Source: Xanthomonas indica (lineage in GTDB: Bacteria; Pseudomonadota; Gammaproteobacteria; Xanthomonadales; Xanthomonadaceae). From it: DNA of 64,000 nt. The stretch lies in contig NZ_CP131914.1 of the NCBI RefSeq assembly GCF_040529045.1, positions 4,572,501-4,636,500 of the forward strand, read 5' to 3'. The notes below the pieces were generated by a model. That model was given only the letters and a program-made list of their open reading frames with translations. It had not been told where the DNA came from and made no database searches. The stretch's first letter is position 1. Each line of letters starts with the position of its first letter. Position numbers and translations under genes: made by a program. Positions 25,935-33,223 of this stretch are shown here, piece by piece.

Positions 25935-27683
25935 TCATTGCGTGCGGCGGTGCTGAGCCTCCGTCAGCAAGTGGGCGAGTTCGGCATTGCCGCGTTGCTG
26001 GGCCAGCGCTGCCGGGGTCTTGCCGTCGGCGTCGCGCGCATCGGCGCTGGCACCGGCGGCGAGCAGGCGCCGGGCGCTGTCCTCGCGCCCGGCCGCGGCG
26101 GCGAGCATCAACGGGGTGACGCCGGCGCGGTTCGCACGGTCGGCCTCGGCGCCGCGCTCGAGCAGCAGGTCGAGGATCGTCGGATCGTTGCGCGCCACCG
26201 CGAACATCACCGGCGTAAAGCCGGCCGGATTGGCGCGGCGCACGCTGGCGCCGGCGTCGAGCAACGCCTGCACCACGTCGGCATCGGCGTAGGAGATCGC
26301 CAGGTCCAGCGGCGTCCAGCCGTCGGTGGACACGGCCTCGACCTTGGCGCGATGCGCCAGCAACTGCGCGACGCTCCTGCCGTCGTTGGACCATGCCGCC
26401 TTCATCAGCGGCGTCCAGCCATTGCTGTCGCGGCGTTCGACCTGGGCACCGGCGGCCAGCAGTTCGCCGACCAGCAGCGGCGCCTGGTTGCGGATCGCCT
26501 GCTGCAGCGGCGGCTCGCCGAGCCGGTTGGGCTGGTCGGCGCTGGCGCCGTGACGCAGCAGCCAGGCCACGCGCACGCCATCGCCGGCGTCGAGTGCATG
26601 CGCCAGTTCCTCGTTGGGATCGGCGCCACCGGCGATGCGCAGCTGCAATTGCGCCAGCATGTCCGAGGAGGCCTGCGCGCTCGGCGTGTCGTCCTGATCG
26701 GCGGGCGCCGGATAGGGGCCGTGCGAGCGCAGGTCGCCGGCGACGATGCAATCGGCGCAGGCCACCAGCGGCACGTGGTAGTCGCGCAGGATCGCGCCGA
26801 TCTTGCCGGCGCTGCGCTGCATCGCCGCGTTCAGCGCATCGCGCAGTGCGGCGTTCTTGCGCGACACCGCCCATGCCATCGAGTACTCCAGCACCTCGTT
26901 GTCGATGACGTTCAACGGCACCACGCCGAGGCCGCCGCGCGCGGCGTAGTAGCCGGCCACCGGCCCCCAGGACTCGGCGGCATCGAGCTTGCCGGCGGCG
27001 ACCTGCTCGGCGAGCTTGCCGGGATGCTCCTGCGGCGCGCTGGCCGAGTCGTAGAACAGGTACTGCACCTCGCCCTGCACGCCATGGTCGAACAGCGCCT
27101 GCCGCGCCGGCGAACTCTGGAACACGCCGACCTTGAGTTTTTTCAACGCCGGATCGTCGAGCGAAGCCGGCCGCAGCTCCAGGCCCTTGCGGGTGACCAG
27201 CACATAGGTGGAGCGATACAGCGGGCGCGTGGGCAGGCCCATCTCGAAATCGCTGTTCATGTCCATCAGCACGTCGCAACGCCCGGCGTTGATCGTGCTG
27301 CGCGCCAGGCCGCGCTGGTAATAGCTGCGCCACTCGTACTCCAGGCGCCGGCCCATCTCCGCGGCCACCACCTGGGCGATCTTGTTCTGGAAGCCCTCGC
27401 CTGCGCGATCGGACAACGGCATGTTGCCGGGATCGGCGCAGACCCGCAGTACCGGCGCATCGGCCGGCAGCGTGGCGGCGGGCGCGGCGGAAGCCGGCGC
27501 CGCGGCAGCGGGCGGGGCCGCAGGAGCGCGAGCCGTCGCGGACGACGGCTCGCGCGTGCAGCCTGCGGCGACGAGTCCGAGGCTGCACCACAGCAACACG
27601 GCGCGCGCGCCCGCAGGCAGGCGCCACGCAGCGGGCGCCATGCGGCCCCCGCTCGCCTCCTGGACGCGGCGCCGCCGGCTCAT
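25935..27683 (-). CDS. XoxJ-like periplasmic binding protein fused to ankyrin repeats
   Basis: A 582-residue lipoprotein (Cys42 in LVAAGC). Residues about 78-305 are a quinoprotein-dehydrogenase-associated solute-binding domain: LRVCADPGNMPLSDRAGEGFQNKIA, GRCDVLMDMNSDFEMGLPTRPLYRSTYVLV, KLKVGVFQSSPARQAL, LDAAESWGPVAGYYA. A CADC motif (309-312) ends this part. Residues about 355-575 hold five or six ankyrin repeats (NGWTPLMKAAWSNDG, DGWTPLDLAISYADA, AGFTPVMFAVARND, AGVTPLMLAAAAGRE). XoxJ is needed for XoxF activity in methylotrophs, perhaps for maturation. The ATG overlaps the xoxF stop (ATGA); an internal ATG at 27641 is an alternative start. Confidence 0.86.
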   Translation of the reverse strand: MSRRRRVQEASGGRMAPAAWRLPAGARAVLLWCSLGLVAAGCTREPSSATARAPAAPPAAAAPASAAPAATLPADAPVLRVCADPGNMPLSDRAGEGFQNKIAQVVAAEMGRRLEYEWRSYYQRGLARSTINAGRCDVLMDMNSDFEMGLPTRPLYRSTYVLVTRKGLELRPASLDDPALKKLKVGVFQSSPARQALFDHGVQGEVQYLFYDSASAPQEHPGKLAEQVAAGKLDAAESWGPVAGYYAARGGLGVVPLNVIDNEVLEYSMAWAVSRKNAALRDALNAAMQRSAGKIGAILRDYHVPLVACADCIVAGDLRSHGPYPAPADQDDTPSAQASSDMLAQLQLRIAGGADPNEELAHALDAGDGVRVAWLLRHGASADQPNRLGEPPLQQAIRNQAPLLVGELLAAGAQVERRDSNGWTPLMKAAWSNDGRSVAQLLAHRAKVEAVSTDGWTPLDLAISYADADVVQALLDAGASVRRANPAGFTPVMFAVARNDPTILDLLLERGAEADRANRAGVTPLMLAAAAGREDSARRLLAAGASADARDADGKTPAALAQQRGNAELAHLLTEAQHRRTQ

Positions 27684-29692
27684 CGCACCGTCTTGGCGGC
27701 GACCGCCGCGCTGCCGCCGCCAGCGGCCGCGGTGGCGGTCGTGGTGGGGGTAACGGTCTTGCCGGCGCCGTCGATGCGGAAGGTGTGCACCATGCCGCCC
27801 AATGGGATCTTGTCGAAGCCGTTGCTGAAGGCCAGGCCGGCGGCCCCCAGCGCGCCGTACGGATCGCCCGGATCCAGGCCGGCGGCGACCGGCAGGCCGA
27901 TCCAGCCGCCGATGCCCGAGAACACCGCCACGTACTGGTGGCCGTTGGCCTTGTAGGCGATCGGGTTGCCGATGATGCCCGAGGGCAACTTGGTCTCCCA
28001 GAGCTTCTTGCCGGTGTCCTTGTCCACGGCGCGGAACCAGCCGTCCAGCGTGCCGTAGAACACCAGCCCGCCATCGGTGACCAGGGTGCCGCTCCACACC
28101 GGGAACTTCTCCTTGATCTCCCACTTGGACTTGCCCTCGACCACGTCGAATGCCTTGACGATGCCCAGCGCGCCGGGCTCGTTCGGCTTCATCAGCACGT
28201 TGGCGAACACGTACGGCAGGCCCATCATGGTGTTGCCGCGCTCCTGCGGGTCCAGCTCCATGTGCCAGTTGTTGGTGCCGCAGAAGAACACCGCCGCGTT
28301 GGCCGGATCCACCGAGCACGGCTGCTGGTCCTTGCCGCCCATCGCCGAGGGGAACGCCTCGACCTTGCGGCCGCGCTCCAGCGGCGAATGCGCCGCGACC
28401 TTGACCGGGCGCCCGGTCTTCATGTCGATGCGCTCGGCCCAGTTGGCCGGCACGAACTTGTTGGCGCGCAGCAGCGTGCCATCGCGGCGGTCGAGCACAT
28501 AGGCGAAGCCGTTGCGATCGAACTGCACCACCGAGGGCACCTGCTTGCCGTCGATGGTCAGGTCGACCAGGATCGGCTCGTTGATGCCGTCGTAGTCCCA
28601 CTGGTCGAACGGCGTCTTCTGGTAGCCCCACACCGCTTCGCCGGTGTCGATCTTGCGCGCGAACAGGGTCATCGACCACTTGTTGTCGTACTCGCCGGTG
28701 TCGCACTCCTTCTGCGTGGTCTTGCCGCAGCGGTACGACGGGCTCCACAGGCCGGGATTGCCGGTGCCGTAATAGACCAGCTTGAGTTTCGGGTCGTAGC
28801 TGTACCAGCCCCACGCCGCGCCGCCGCCGCGCTTCCAGCCTTCGTCGGGATAGGTCTTCTGGCCAAGGTCGCCGAGCTGGCCGTGCTGCGGATTGGCCTT
28901 GTTGAAGTCCGGGCCCAGGCAGATGTCCTTGTCGGTGCCGGTGGCTTCGCAGGACCAGGCCTGCTTGCCGTCGGCCAGCGCATACGCGGCGACGCGGCCG
29001 CGCACGCCGAACTCGTTGCCGCTGATGCCGGCCACGACCTTGCCGTCGGCGATGATCGGGGCCATGGTGATGGTCTCGCCCTTCTCCGGATAGGCGAGCT
29101 TCTGCTTCCACACTTCCTTGCCGGTCTTGGCATCGAGCGCGATCACGTCGCCGCTGAGGCTGCCGAACACCACCTTGCCGTCGGCGTAGGAGGCGCCGCG
29201 GTTGACTGTGTCGCAGCAGGCCACCGCCACCGCGCGCTCGTCCTGCTGCGGGGTGTACTTCCACAGCACCTTGCCGTTGTCTTCCTGCGACAGGTCGATC
29301 GCGAACACGTTGTTCGGGTAGGCGCTGACCATGTACATGGTGCTGCCCACCACCAGCGGCTGGCCTTCGTGGCCGCGGGTGGCGTCGGTCTTCATCTCCC
29401 ACGACATCTTCAGGTTCTTGACGTTGTCGCGGTTGATCTCGGCCAGCGGGCTGTGCCGGGTCAGGCCGAAATCGCGGCCGACGCCGCCCCAGTTGTCGGG
29501 GTTGGCGGCATTGCTGGCGAACTCGCTGTCGGTATCGGCGACCGCGGCCGGCGCGGCGGCCGGCGGTTGCTGCGCGGCGGCCGGCGCGGCCGGCGCCGCG
29601 GCCTCTTCCTGCTTCTTGCAACCCGCCAGCGCCAACGCAGTGGCCAGTGCGAGCAATGTACAAGCCCGGGTACGACGTGAATGACTGTGCAT
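27680..29692 (-). CDS. PQQ-dependent alcohol dehydrogenase with lanthanide-type active site (XoxF/PedH-like)
   Basis: A 670-residue periplasmic quinoprotein, probably lipid-anchored (LALAGC, Cys25), oxidising methanol, ethanol or other alcohols. Eight-bladed propeller motifs and TGKEVWKQKL-type W-motifs are present. Active-site residues are the vicinal disulfide Cys159-Cys160, metal ligand Glu227 (GNEFGVRG), Asn312 (GTGNPGLWSP), catalytic Asp366 and an additional Asp368 in WDYDG. The Asp two residues after the catalytic Asp is the marker of lanthanide-dependent enzymes; calcium enzymes have Ala or Ser there. The ATG at 29692 follows GAGGGGAG. It heads a six-gene operon behind a sigma-54-type promoter. 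Substrate is not determinable from sequence. Confidence 0.92.
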   Translation of the reverse strand: MHSHSRRTRACTLLALATALALAGCKKQEEAAAPAAPAAAQQPPAAAPAAVADTDSEFASNAANPDNWGGVGRDFGLTRHSPLAEINRDNVKNLKMSWEMKTDATRGHEGQPLVVGSTMYMVSAYPNNVFAIDLSQEDNGKVLWKYTPQQDERAVAVACCDTVNRGASYADGKVVFGSLSGDVIALDAKTGKEVWKQKLAYPEKGETITMAPIIADGKVVAGISGNEFGVRGRVAAYALADGKQAWSCEATGTDKDICLGPDFNKANPQHGQLGDLGQKTYPDEGWKRGGGAAWGWYSYDPKLKLVYYGTGNPGLWSPSYRCGKTTQKECDTGEYDNKWSMTLFARKIDTGEAVWGYQKTPFDQWDYDGINEPILVDLTIDGKQVPSVVQFDRNGFAYVLDRRDGTLLRANKFVPANWAERIDMKTGRPVKVAAHSPLERGRKVEAFPSAMGGKDQQPCSVDPANAAVFFCGTNNWHMELDPQERGNTMMGLPYVFANVLMKPNEPGALGIVKAFDVVEGKSKWEIKEKFPVWSGTLVTDGGLVFYGTLDGWFRAVDKDTGKKLWETKLPSGIIGNPIAYKANGHQYVAVFSGIGGWIGLPVAAGLDPGDPYGALGAAGLAFSNGFDKIPLGGMVHTFRIDGAGKTVTPTTTATAAAGGGSAAVAAKTVR

Positions 29693-29776
29693 CGTTCTAC
29701 TCCCCTCGTTGAAGAGCCGCGACAGCTGCACCTGGTGGTGCGTGTGCCACGGAACCTGAAGCGTGGGTGTCTACGA

Positions 29777-29791
29777 GCAACGTCCATGCCA
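29777..29791 (-). promoter_or_regulatory. Sigma-54 (-24/-12) promoter of the alcohol-oxidation operon
   Basis: TGGCATGGACGTTGC on the minus strand differs from TGGCACG-N4-TTGC at one base. The invariant GG and GC are separated by the required 10 bp. Predicted transcription start is near 29765, giving a leader of about 73 nt before the ATG at 29692. Confidence 0.75.
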
Positions 29792-29889
29792 TCGCGCCGC
29801 TGCGATGCAACATCCCTTGACGGGCGGATCACACCATCGGTGGTCGTCCCAGCACTGCACGCATCGCGATCGAAGACGTCTCGAGAACG

Positions 29890-29904
29890 TGACACTTTGT
29901 GCCA
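29890..29904. promoter_or_regulatory. Palindrome upstream of the sigma-54 promoter, possible activator site
   Basis: TGACAC-TTT-GTGCCA, with 5 of 6 arm positions complementary, about 100 bp upstream of the -24 element. Enhancer-binding proteins usually bind at such distances. Assignment to the activator at 18152 is inference. Confidence 0.4.
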
Positions 29905-30106
29905 TGCCGTTGCATCGCGATTGGCGCAGTGCCGGCATGCGCGCGGGGCATCGCCTATGCCATCGGCGCGCACGCGGCGCCGGCCCACGCGGATGCGCAC
30001 GGCGCAACGCGCGGCGGGAGCGCGCACGCGGCACGCCCGCCGTCGCTGCGTGGGACGGGAGAATCGGGTGGATGCGCGGCGGCGCGCAGCCGCCGCGGAG
30101 CAACGG

Positions 30107-30745
30107 TCAGTGCGGCTGCGGCCCGGCGTGGTCCTGCCACCACGCCAGCAGCGCGGCGCAATCGGCGAAGTGCAGGTCGGCCAGCGCCGGCCAGGGATTG
30201 TCCGGATGCAGCAGCACGGTGGTGGCGCCGGCATGGCGCCCGCACTGCAAGTCGTAGGCGTGGTCGCCGACCATCGCCAGCGCCTGCGGCGGCACGCCCC
30301 AGTGTTCGGCCAGCTGCAGCAGGCCGCCGGGATGCGGCTTGGGCGGGGCTTCGTCGCGGCCGAGGATGGTCACCTCCTCGAACAGGTCGTCGACCTCGAT
30401 CTCTTCCAGGGTCAACTGCGCCAGCTCGCGCGCATTGCGGGTGAGCACCGCCAGCCGGCAATCGGCGGCGTGCAGGGTGCGCAGCAGCGCCGGCGCGCCG
30501 TTGGCCGCGGTGGCCTCCTGGGCCAGCACGCGTTCGTGCTCCAGCAGCCAGGCGTGCTTGCTGGCGCGCTGCGCCTCCGGCAGCGCCGCCAGGTGCTGCA
30601 GGATGTCGGCCTGCGGCGGGATCTGCAGTTCGCGGCGGATCAGCGCGAAATCGTGCACGGCGCGGGTCAGGGTGCCGTCCATGTCGAACACCCAGTGGCG
30701 CACCTGGCGCAGGGCCTCGGCCGATGGCGGTATCGCAGCGTGCAT
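30107..30745 (-). CDS. HAD-superfamily hydrolase (phosphoglycolate-phosphatase-like)
   Basis: A 212-residue HAD phosphatase with nucleophile Asp21 and acid Asp23 in FDMDGTLTR, motif II LTRN, the Lys of PPKPHPGGL, and motif IV MVGDHAYDLQCGRHAGA. A helical cap lies between motifs I and II. It belongs to subfamily IA and could act on a small sugar phosphate or nucleotide. It is 5 bp from the preceding lipoprotein gene on the same strand and so probably in an operon with it and the alpha/beta hydrolase. Confidence 0.82.
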   Translation of the reverse strand: MHAAIPPSAEALRQVRHWVFDMDGTLTRAVHDFALIRRELQIPPQADILQHLAALPEAQRASKHAWLLEHERVLAQEATAANGAPALLRTLHAADCRLAVLTRNARELAQLTLEEIEVDDLFEEVTILGRDEAPPKPHPGGLLQLAEHWGVPPQALAMVGDHAYDLQCGRHAGATTVLLHPDNPWPALADLHFADCAALLAWWQDHAGPQPH

Positions 30746-30750
30746 CGCGC

Positions 30751-31470
30751 TCAATCCCAACCCGGCATCTGCGCGCCGTCCAGGCCGCCGGTCTCGAACA
30801 CCGCGGTGCGGGTGCCGCCGGCCTTCACCGGGAAGGTGATCTGCAGCACCGTGGTCTTGCGCGCCAGCTTCCACAGCGCCTTGTCGTCGCTGATGAACAT
30901 GGCGATGGCCTCGTCGGTCTTGGGCCGCCAGGCCGCGGCCGCGCGTGGCGGCGCGTCGTCGGCCTTCAGTTCCACCTTGCAGCCGCCGGCGCAGCGGAAA
31001 TCGCCGGACTGCAGCACCAGGTAGGCGCTGCGCTTCCATTCCGGATGGTCGCGGAACACCAGTTGCACCGGCTTCGGGCCGCTGCCGTCCACGTCGACCT
31101 TGTCGCGGCTGTACAGCATCGCCGAACGCTGCAGGCCCTTGCCCGCCGGCACCTGCGAGTACTGCCAGGCCGCCTGCATGCGCCGCAGTTCGCGCGCCGC
31201 CTCGCCCTTGGCCTTGACCTCGGCGTAACCGGGCTGGATGCGTTCGGCCGCGTCCGACCCGGGATACTGCTGCAGCAGCGCCGCGCCGTGGATCCGCGCC
31301 AAATCCCAGTTGCCCGACTTCACCGCGGCGTCGTACTGCTTGGCCAGGTCGTCGGCGGCCTGCGCCTTGGCCTGCGCTTCGGCGGCGGCCTGCGCCTTGC
31401 GCTCGGCCTCGTGATCGCCGCAAGCGGCCAGGGCGACGGCGCACAGCGCGCCAAGCAGGATGCGTTTCAT
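30751..31470 (-). CDS. Lipoprotein of unknown function
   Basis: A 239-residue lipoprotein with lipobox LAAC (Cys17 in the signal MKRILLGALCAVALAAC). The N-terminal third is Ala/Gln-rich and helical (KAQAAAEAQAKAQAADDLAKQYDAAVKSGNWDLA), suggestive of a coiled coil. The rest is a beta-rich domain with two Cys in FRCAGGCKVELKAD that may form a disulfide. I recognise no named family. Its ATG overlaps the stop of the alpha/beta hydrolase gene, so translation is coupled. Confidence 0.8.
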   Translation of the reverse strand: MKRILLGALCAVALAACGDHEAERKAQAAAEAQAKAQAADDLAKQYDAAVKSGNWDLARIHGAALLQQYPGSDAAERIQPGYAEVKAKGEAARELRRMQAAWQYSQVPAGKGLQRSAMLYSRDKVDVDGSGPKPVQLVFRDHPEWKRSAYLVLQSGDFRCAGGCKVELKADDAPPRAAAAWRPKTDEAIAMFISDDKALWKLARKTTVLQITFPVKAGGTRTAVFETGGLDGAQMPGWD

Positions 31471-32405
31471 CGTGGGGTTCCTCGTTGGATCAGGGTGTCG
31501 ATGGCCTGCGCGACCTCGGCGGGCTTCTCGACGATGGACATGTGGCCGCTGCCGTCCAGCAGCACCTGGATCGCCTGCGGCAGGCGTTGCGCGTACAGCG
31601 CCAGCGCGCTGGCGTCGATCACCGCGTCCTGCACGCAATTGAGCAGCAGCGCCGGCTGGCGGATGTGCGCAGCCTCCTCGAACGGCAGGAACGCCTCCTC
31701 GCCGCGGCCGATGCGCGCCAGCACCTGCTGTTCGAACGCGGCCTCGCGGCGGCGCCAGGCCACCACCGCCGGCACCGCCCAGCGCGGGATGCGCGGCTTG
31801 GCGCGGTCGAGCAGGAACACGGTGTCGATGTAGCGCTGCAACGATGCGGCATCGTGCACCGCGAACGGATTGTGCCCATCCAGCACCGCCTGGCCGAAGG
31901 CGTTGTCGGCGAAGCGTACGCCGGCGGCGTTGAACAGGCCGACCCGGTCGAATACCGCCGGATGGCGCGCCGCGGCCAGCGCGGCGATGCCGCCGCCCAT
32001 CGAATGCCCGAGCAGCACGCAGTCGCTGCCCGCACGGCGCGCGCATTGTGCGGCGAAGGCGGCCACGCGCTCGGCCTGCGCGACGAAGCCGTAGTCCTGC
32101 CCGGCGATGCGCTGACTCTCGGCCCAGCCAGGCAGGTCCGGGATCACCAGGTGATAGCGCGTGCCCAGCGCGCGCGCCAGCGGCAGCCAGTTCTCCTTGC
32201 TGCCGGTGAAGCCGTGCACCAGCAGCAGGGTCGGCGCGGCGGGATCGGCCGCGGCGCGCACCAGATAGGTCCAGGTATGCCCGGCGACCTGCGCCTGGCG
32301 GCGCTGCAGTCCGCTGCCGCGCCGCTGGCGCAGGCACTCCAAACGCACCAGCAGGAACGGATCGCGCAGCACCAGCAGCACCCCGGCCAGCAGCAGCCAG
32401 GCCAT
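31467..32405 (-). CDS. Alpha/beta-fold hydrolase, membrane-anchored
   Basis: A 312-residue protein with an N-terminal hydrophobic helix (AWLLLAGVLLVL) followed by an alpha/beta hydrolase domain. The oxyanion region is HGFTGSKENW, the nucleophile elbow is GHSMGGG, the probable acid is Asp in NCVQDAVID, and the catalytic His lies in GSGHMSIVEKP. It is likely an esterase or lipase-type enzyme of unknown substrate; lipase-like Pseudomonas proteins of this form are common. The ATG at 32405 is used; a GTG at 32420 is an alternative. It overlaps the downstream lipoprotein gene. Confidence 0.82.
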   Translation of the reverse strand: MAWLLLAGVLLVLRDPFLLVRLECLRQRRGSGLQRRQAQVAGHTWTYLVRAAADPAAPTLLLVHGFTGSKENWLPLARALGTRYHLVIPDLPGWAESQRIAGQDYGFVAQAERVAAFAAQCARRAGSDCVLLGHSMGGGIAALAAARHPAVFDRVGLFNAAGVRFADNAFGQAVLDGHNPFAVHDAASLQRYIDTVFLLDRAKPRIPRWAVPAVVAWRRREAAFEQQVLARIGRGEEAFLPFEEAAHIRQPALLLNCVQDAVIDASALALYAQRLPQAIQVLLDGSGHMSIVEKPAEVAQAIDTLIQRGTPR

Positions 32406-32453
32406 GGTCAGCACCAGCACGGCGACACCGGGAGGCGGATCCAGGTCATGCGC

Positions 32454-32804
32454 TCACACCACCACGTCGGCTTCGCCGAGATGGAGGGCCAGCCACACGG
32501 TCGGCTGCTCGGGATCGGTGAAGGTAACCCAATGCGGCGTGTCGGCCGGGATGAACAGATGGTCGCCCGGCGCCAGCGTCACCTCGCGCTCGCATAGCGC
32601 CACCCGCGCGCTACCGCGCAGCAGCACTACCCATTCGTCGTGTGCCTGCTGGTAGGGCGCGTCCGGCGGCGTGGTCTGCCCGTGCGAGACGATGCGCTCC
32701 ACACGGCAACCGGAGCGCCGGAGCAACTCGGTGAAGACTTCGCCGCCACGCGCATCGGGCAACGCGGCCAGCAGGGAACCGGACAGGACGCGGGCGTCGC
32801 TCAT
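32454..32804 (-). CDS. Cupin-domain protein
   Basis: A 116-residue single-domain cupin. Motif 1 is HDEWVVLLRGSARVAL and motif 2 is PGDHLFIPADTPHWV, with His and Glu residues that could bind a metal. Proteins of this size are often isomerases, dioxygenase-like or sensor proteins; function is unknown. It lies upstream of the alpha/beta hydrolase on the same strand (48-bp gap). Confidence 0.82.
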   Translation of the reverse strand: MSDARVLSGSLLAALPDARGGEVFTELLRRSGCRVERIVSHGQTTPPDAPYQQAHDEWVVLLRGSARVALCEREVTLAPGDHLFIPADTPHWVTFTDPEQPTVWLALHLGEADVVV

Positions 32805-33223
32805 CTCACCGCCTCGACGAACGCAGGTGGGTCCGCTTGCATCGGCGCCGGCCGTCGCCTGCCGGGGCGATGGCGCTTGCAGCGGAGACCGGGGCGGCGG
32901 TGGCGGACGATGTCATGCACGCATGGACCGGGAACCATCGGGACTGCCGAGGATATCGCGAATGCGTGGCAGCGGGTCACTGCTCAGCAGCGGCGGCGCG
33001 TGTGGAATTCGTTAACGTCGTGGTGGACATGCGCGCGCCTCCCGAAGGAAGCGCATGCGACGCGGCGCACGGTGACATGGCGCAGCACGCGCGCCCAATC
33101 CGTCGCCACGATCGCCTCGGCCCCAGCACGGCGCGATCATCGCAACCTGCCAGCCGCACAAACGCACACGGCGCCGGGATCGCTCCCGGCGCCGTGTGCG
33201 CGGTCTGCCGCGGGCGCCGCGCG
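32805..33223. other. Intergenic region before the cupin gene
   Basis: 419 bp with no supported gene. It holds the upstream region of the cupin gene and, at its left end, the perfect hairpin at 33163-33200 beyond the M1 peptidase stop. Confidence 0.6.
33163..33200 (-). terminator. Probable terminator of the M1 peptidase gene
   Basis: A perfect 17-bp inverted repeat (CGCACACGGCGCCGGGA and its complement) with a 4-base loop starts 24 bp past the stop. The T-tract on the minus strand is short (TTTGT), so termination may be weak or the hairpin may mainly stabilise the transcript end. Confidence 0.65.

Larger units (their letters stand above)
29693..30106. other. Upstream regulatory region of the alcohol-oxidation operon
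   Basis: 414 bp without a supported gene. It contains the -24/-12 promoter (29777-29791) and a palindrome (29890-29904), listed separately, and at its far end the region just past the HAD phosphatase stop. Confidence 0.7.

Noticed and set aside
25935-29663. About 1,240-codon frame joining the xoxF region to the XoxJ-ankyrin gene
   Set aside because: The first 660 codons are out of frame with the strongly supported dehydrogenase and lack any motif; the XoxJ part starts at 27683 by overlap with the xoxF stop.
31467-32420. GTG start at 32420 for the alpha/beta hydrolase
   Set aside because: The ATG at 32405 gives a compact signal anchor, and no ribosome site favours the GTG; kept as an alternative only.
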